From Pantoea sp. BAV 3049 (GTDB taxonomy: Bacteria; Pseudomonadota; Gammaproteobacteria; Enterobacterales; Enterobacteriaceae): DNA of 64,000 bases. The position numbers and the translations under genes are program-made. Location of the stretch: positions 386,762 to 450,761 of the forward strand of contig NZ_WHOY01000031.1 in the NCBI RefSeq assembly GCF_009765445.1, given 5' to 3'. Below the pieces are notes generated by a model. The model worked only from the letters and a program-made list of their open reading frames with translations, had not been told where the DNA came from and searched no databases. This document shows, piece by piece, positions 62,623 through 64,000 of this stretch. How positions within the stretch are numbered: position 1 is the stretch's first letter; every line of letters starts with the position of its first letter.

Positions 62623-63996
62623 ATGCTTACGTTTATCGAACTTCTCATTGGCGTTGTCGTCATTGGCGGCGTTGCCCGCTACATCATTAAAGGCTACTCA
62701 GCCACCGGCGTGTTATTTGTCGGAGGGCTGACGCTGCTGATTATCAGCGCGCTGATGGGACATAAAGTTTTGCCTGCCAGTGAAACCAGTACCGGTTACA
62801 GCGCCACAGACATAGTGGAATATATCAAGATCCTGTTGATGAGCCGGGGCGGCAACCTTGGCATGATGATAATGATGCTGTGTGGTTTTGCCGCCTATAT
62901 GACCCATATTGGCGCAAACGATATGGTGGTAAAGCTGGCATCAAAACCGCTGCAGTACATTAATTCGCCGTATATTTTGATGATTGCGGCCTATTTTGTT
63001 GCCTGCCTGATGTCGCTGGCAGTCTCCTCAGCAACCGGCCTTGGTGTATTGCTGATGGCAACCCTGTTCCCGGTGATGGTTAATGTCGGCATCAGCCGCG
63101 GCGCAGCAGCAGCCATTTGCGCCTCTCCTGCCGCCATTATCCTCTCTCCAACCTCCGGTGACGTGGTGCTGGCTGCTAAAGCGGCGGAAATGCCGCTGAT
63201 CGACTTCGCATTTAAAACCACGCTGCCTATCTCACTCGTCGCCATTCTGGGTATGGCAGTTGCGCACTATTTCTGGCAGAAGTATCTCGACAAAAAAGAG
63301 AACATCAGCCATGAGATGTTGGACATCAACGAGATAACCACCAGTGCGCCGTCGTTCTACGCCATCCTGCCTTTTGCGCCTATTATCGGGGTGCTGATTT
63401 TTGACGGCAAATGGGGACCACAACTGCACATCATCACCATTCTGGTGATCTGCATGCTGCTGGCGGCGGTGCTGGAATTTGTTCGCGGATTTAACACGCA
63501 GAAGGTATTTGCGGGTCTTGAAGTGGCTTATCGCGGAATGGCGGATGCTTTTGCCAGCGTGGTGATGCTGCTGGTCGCGGCGGGCGTATTTGCTCAGGGC
63601 CTCAGCACTATCGGCTTTATTCAGAGCCTGATTTCCATTGCCACCTCGTTCGGTTCAGCCAGTATCATCCTGATGCTGGTGCTGGTTATTCTGACTATGC
63701 TGGCGGCAATGACCACCGGCTCCGGTAATGCACCATTTTACGCCTTTGTCGAGATGATCCCAAAACTGGCACACTCTTCCGCCATTAATCCGGCCTATCT
63801 CTCCATTCCCATGCTGCAGGCTTCCAACCTGGGCCGCACTATTTCTCCGGTTTCGGGGGTGGTGGTTGCCGTCGCCGGGATGGCAAAAATCTCGCCGTTT
63901 GAGGTGGTCAAACGAACCTCGGTACCGGTGCTGGTCGGTCTGATCATCGTGATTATTGCGACAGAAGTTTTGGTGCCTGCAACCGTTGTGGGCTAA
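62623..63996 (+). CDS. dcuC: DcuC-family C4-dicarboxylate transporter
   Basis: DcuC is an inner-membrane carrier that exports succinate during fumarate respiration and can exchange C4-dicarboxylates. The 457-residue product is very hydrophobic, with about 12-14 segments, starting MLTFIELLIGVVVIGGVARY. The conserved ASPAAIILSPTSGDVVLAA lies at about residues 167-185. A good ribosome site (AAGGGAGAAGGGA) precedes the ATG. In E. coli envZ-ompR follows pckA; this gene takes that place. The assignment to DcuC rather than another member of the family is likely but not certain. Confidence 0.88.
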   Translation: MLTFIELLIGVVVIGGVARYIIKGYSATGVLFVGGLTLLIISALMGHKVLPASETSTGYSATDIVEYIKILLMSRGGNLGMMIMMLCGFAAYMTHIGANDMVVKLASKPLQYINSPYILMIAAYFVACLMSLAVSSATGLGVLLMATLFPVMVNVGISRGAAAAICASPAAIILSPTSGDVVLAAKAAEMPLIDFAFKTTLPISLVAILGMAVAHYFWQKYLDKKENISHEMLDINEITTSAPSFYAILPFAPIIGVLIFDGKWGPQLHIITILVICMLLAAVLEFVRGFNTQKVFAGLEVAYRGMADAFASVVMLLVAAGVFAQGLSTIGFIQSLISIATSFGSASIILMLVLVILTMLAAMTTGSGNAPFYAFVEMIPKLAHSSAINPAYLSIPMLQASNLGRTISPVSGVVVAVAGMAKISPFEVVKRTSVPVLVGLIIVIIATEVLVPATVVG

Positions 63997-64000
63997 ACAT

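Overview
The window is a chromosomal segment of an Enterobacterales bacterium. The backbone runs colinear (compared from memory) with the E. coli K-12 region from tufA to pckA: tufA-fusA-rpsG-rpsL, tusBCD, yheO, fkpA, slyX, slyD, yheV, kefB-kefG, yheS, yheT-yheU, prkB, yhfA, crp, yhfK, argD, pabA, fic, ppiA, tsgA, nirB-nirD, cysG, trpS-gph-rpe-dam-damX-aroB-aroK, hofQPONM, mrcA, nudE, igaA, hslR-hslO, pckA. The proteins are close to their E. coli counterparts but clearly diverged. Together with the gene gains and losses this suggests a non-Escherichia member, perhaps Erwiniaceae; the family placement is inference only. I see no rRNA, tRNA, CRISPR array, insertion sequence or prophage.

Layout. 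1-3.9 kb: str ribosomal operon, minus strand, with a clear sigma-70 promoter at 3888-3916; tufA is cut by the window edge. 3.9-12.6 kb: sulfur relay (tusBCD), regulator yheO, folding factors fkpA and slyD, K+/H+ antiporter kefB with kefG, and ABC-F protein yheS. 12.6-16.9 kb: an accessory block, tauABCD (taurine import and desulfonation) and a LysE-type exporter, between yheS and yheT. 18.1-27.2 kb: a second accessory block between yheU and prkB: a seven-gene operon (BMP-type ABC importer, cupin, RutB-like cysteine hydrolase, ATZ/TRZ-type metal-dependent deaminase), a divergent LysR regulator, and a creatininase-family hydrolase. It looks like uptake and breakdown of an unidentified nitrogen-rich heterocycle. 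27.4-36.5 kb: prkB to tsgA. 36.5-37.8 kb: cytosine deaminase codA inserted between tsgA and nirB. 38-42.3 kb: NADH nitrite reductase nirBD and siroheme synthase cysG, without nirC. 42.4-49 kb: an unrecognised exported protein, then the trpS-to-aroK cluster. 49.4-53 kb: competence/type IV pilus-like hof genes. 53-64 kb: PBP1A, nudE, igaA, hslRO, pckA and dcuC.

Themes. The added genes are mostly scavenging functions: sulfonate sulfur, heterocycle nitrogen, cytosine, C4-dicarboxylates. Losses relative to E. coli are nirC, yrfG and yhgE. The most unusual single gene is at 33780-34340. The N-terminus of the Fic antitoxin YhfG is joined in frame to a shortened Fic core, with both the inhibitory glutamate and the catalytic acidic residue replaced. 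Regulatory sites that can be read directly include FNR and NarL/NarP sites upstream of nirB at the expected spacing, tandem ARG boxes upstream of argD, and a perfect 7-bp inverted repeat in the lysR/ABC-operon divergent region.
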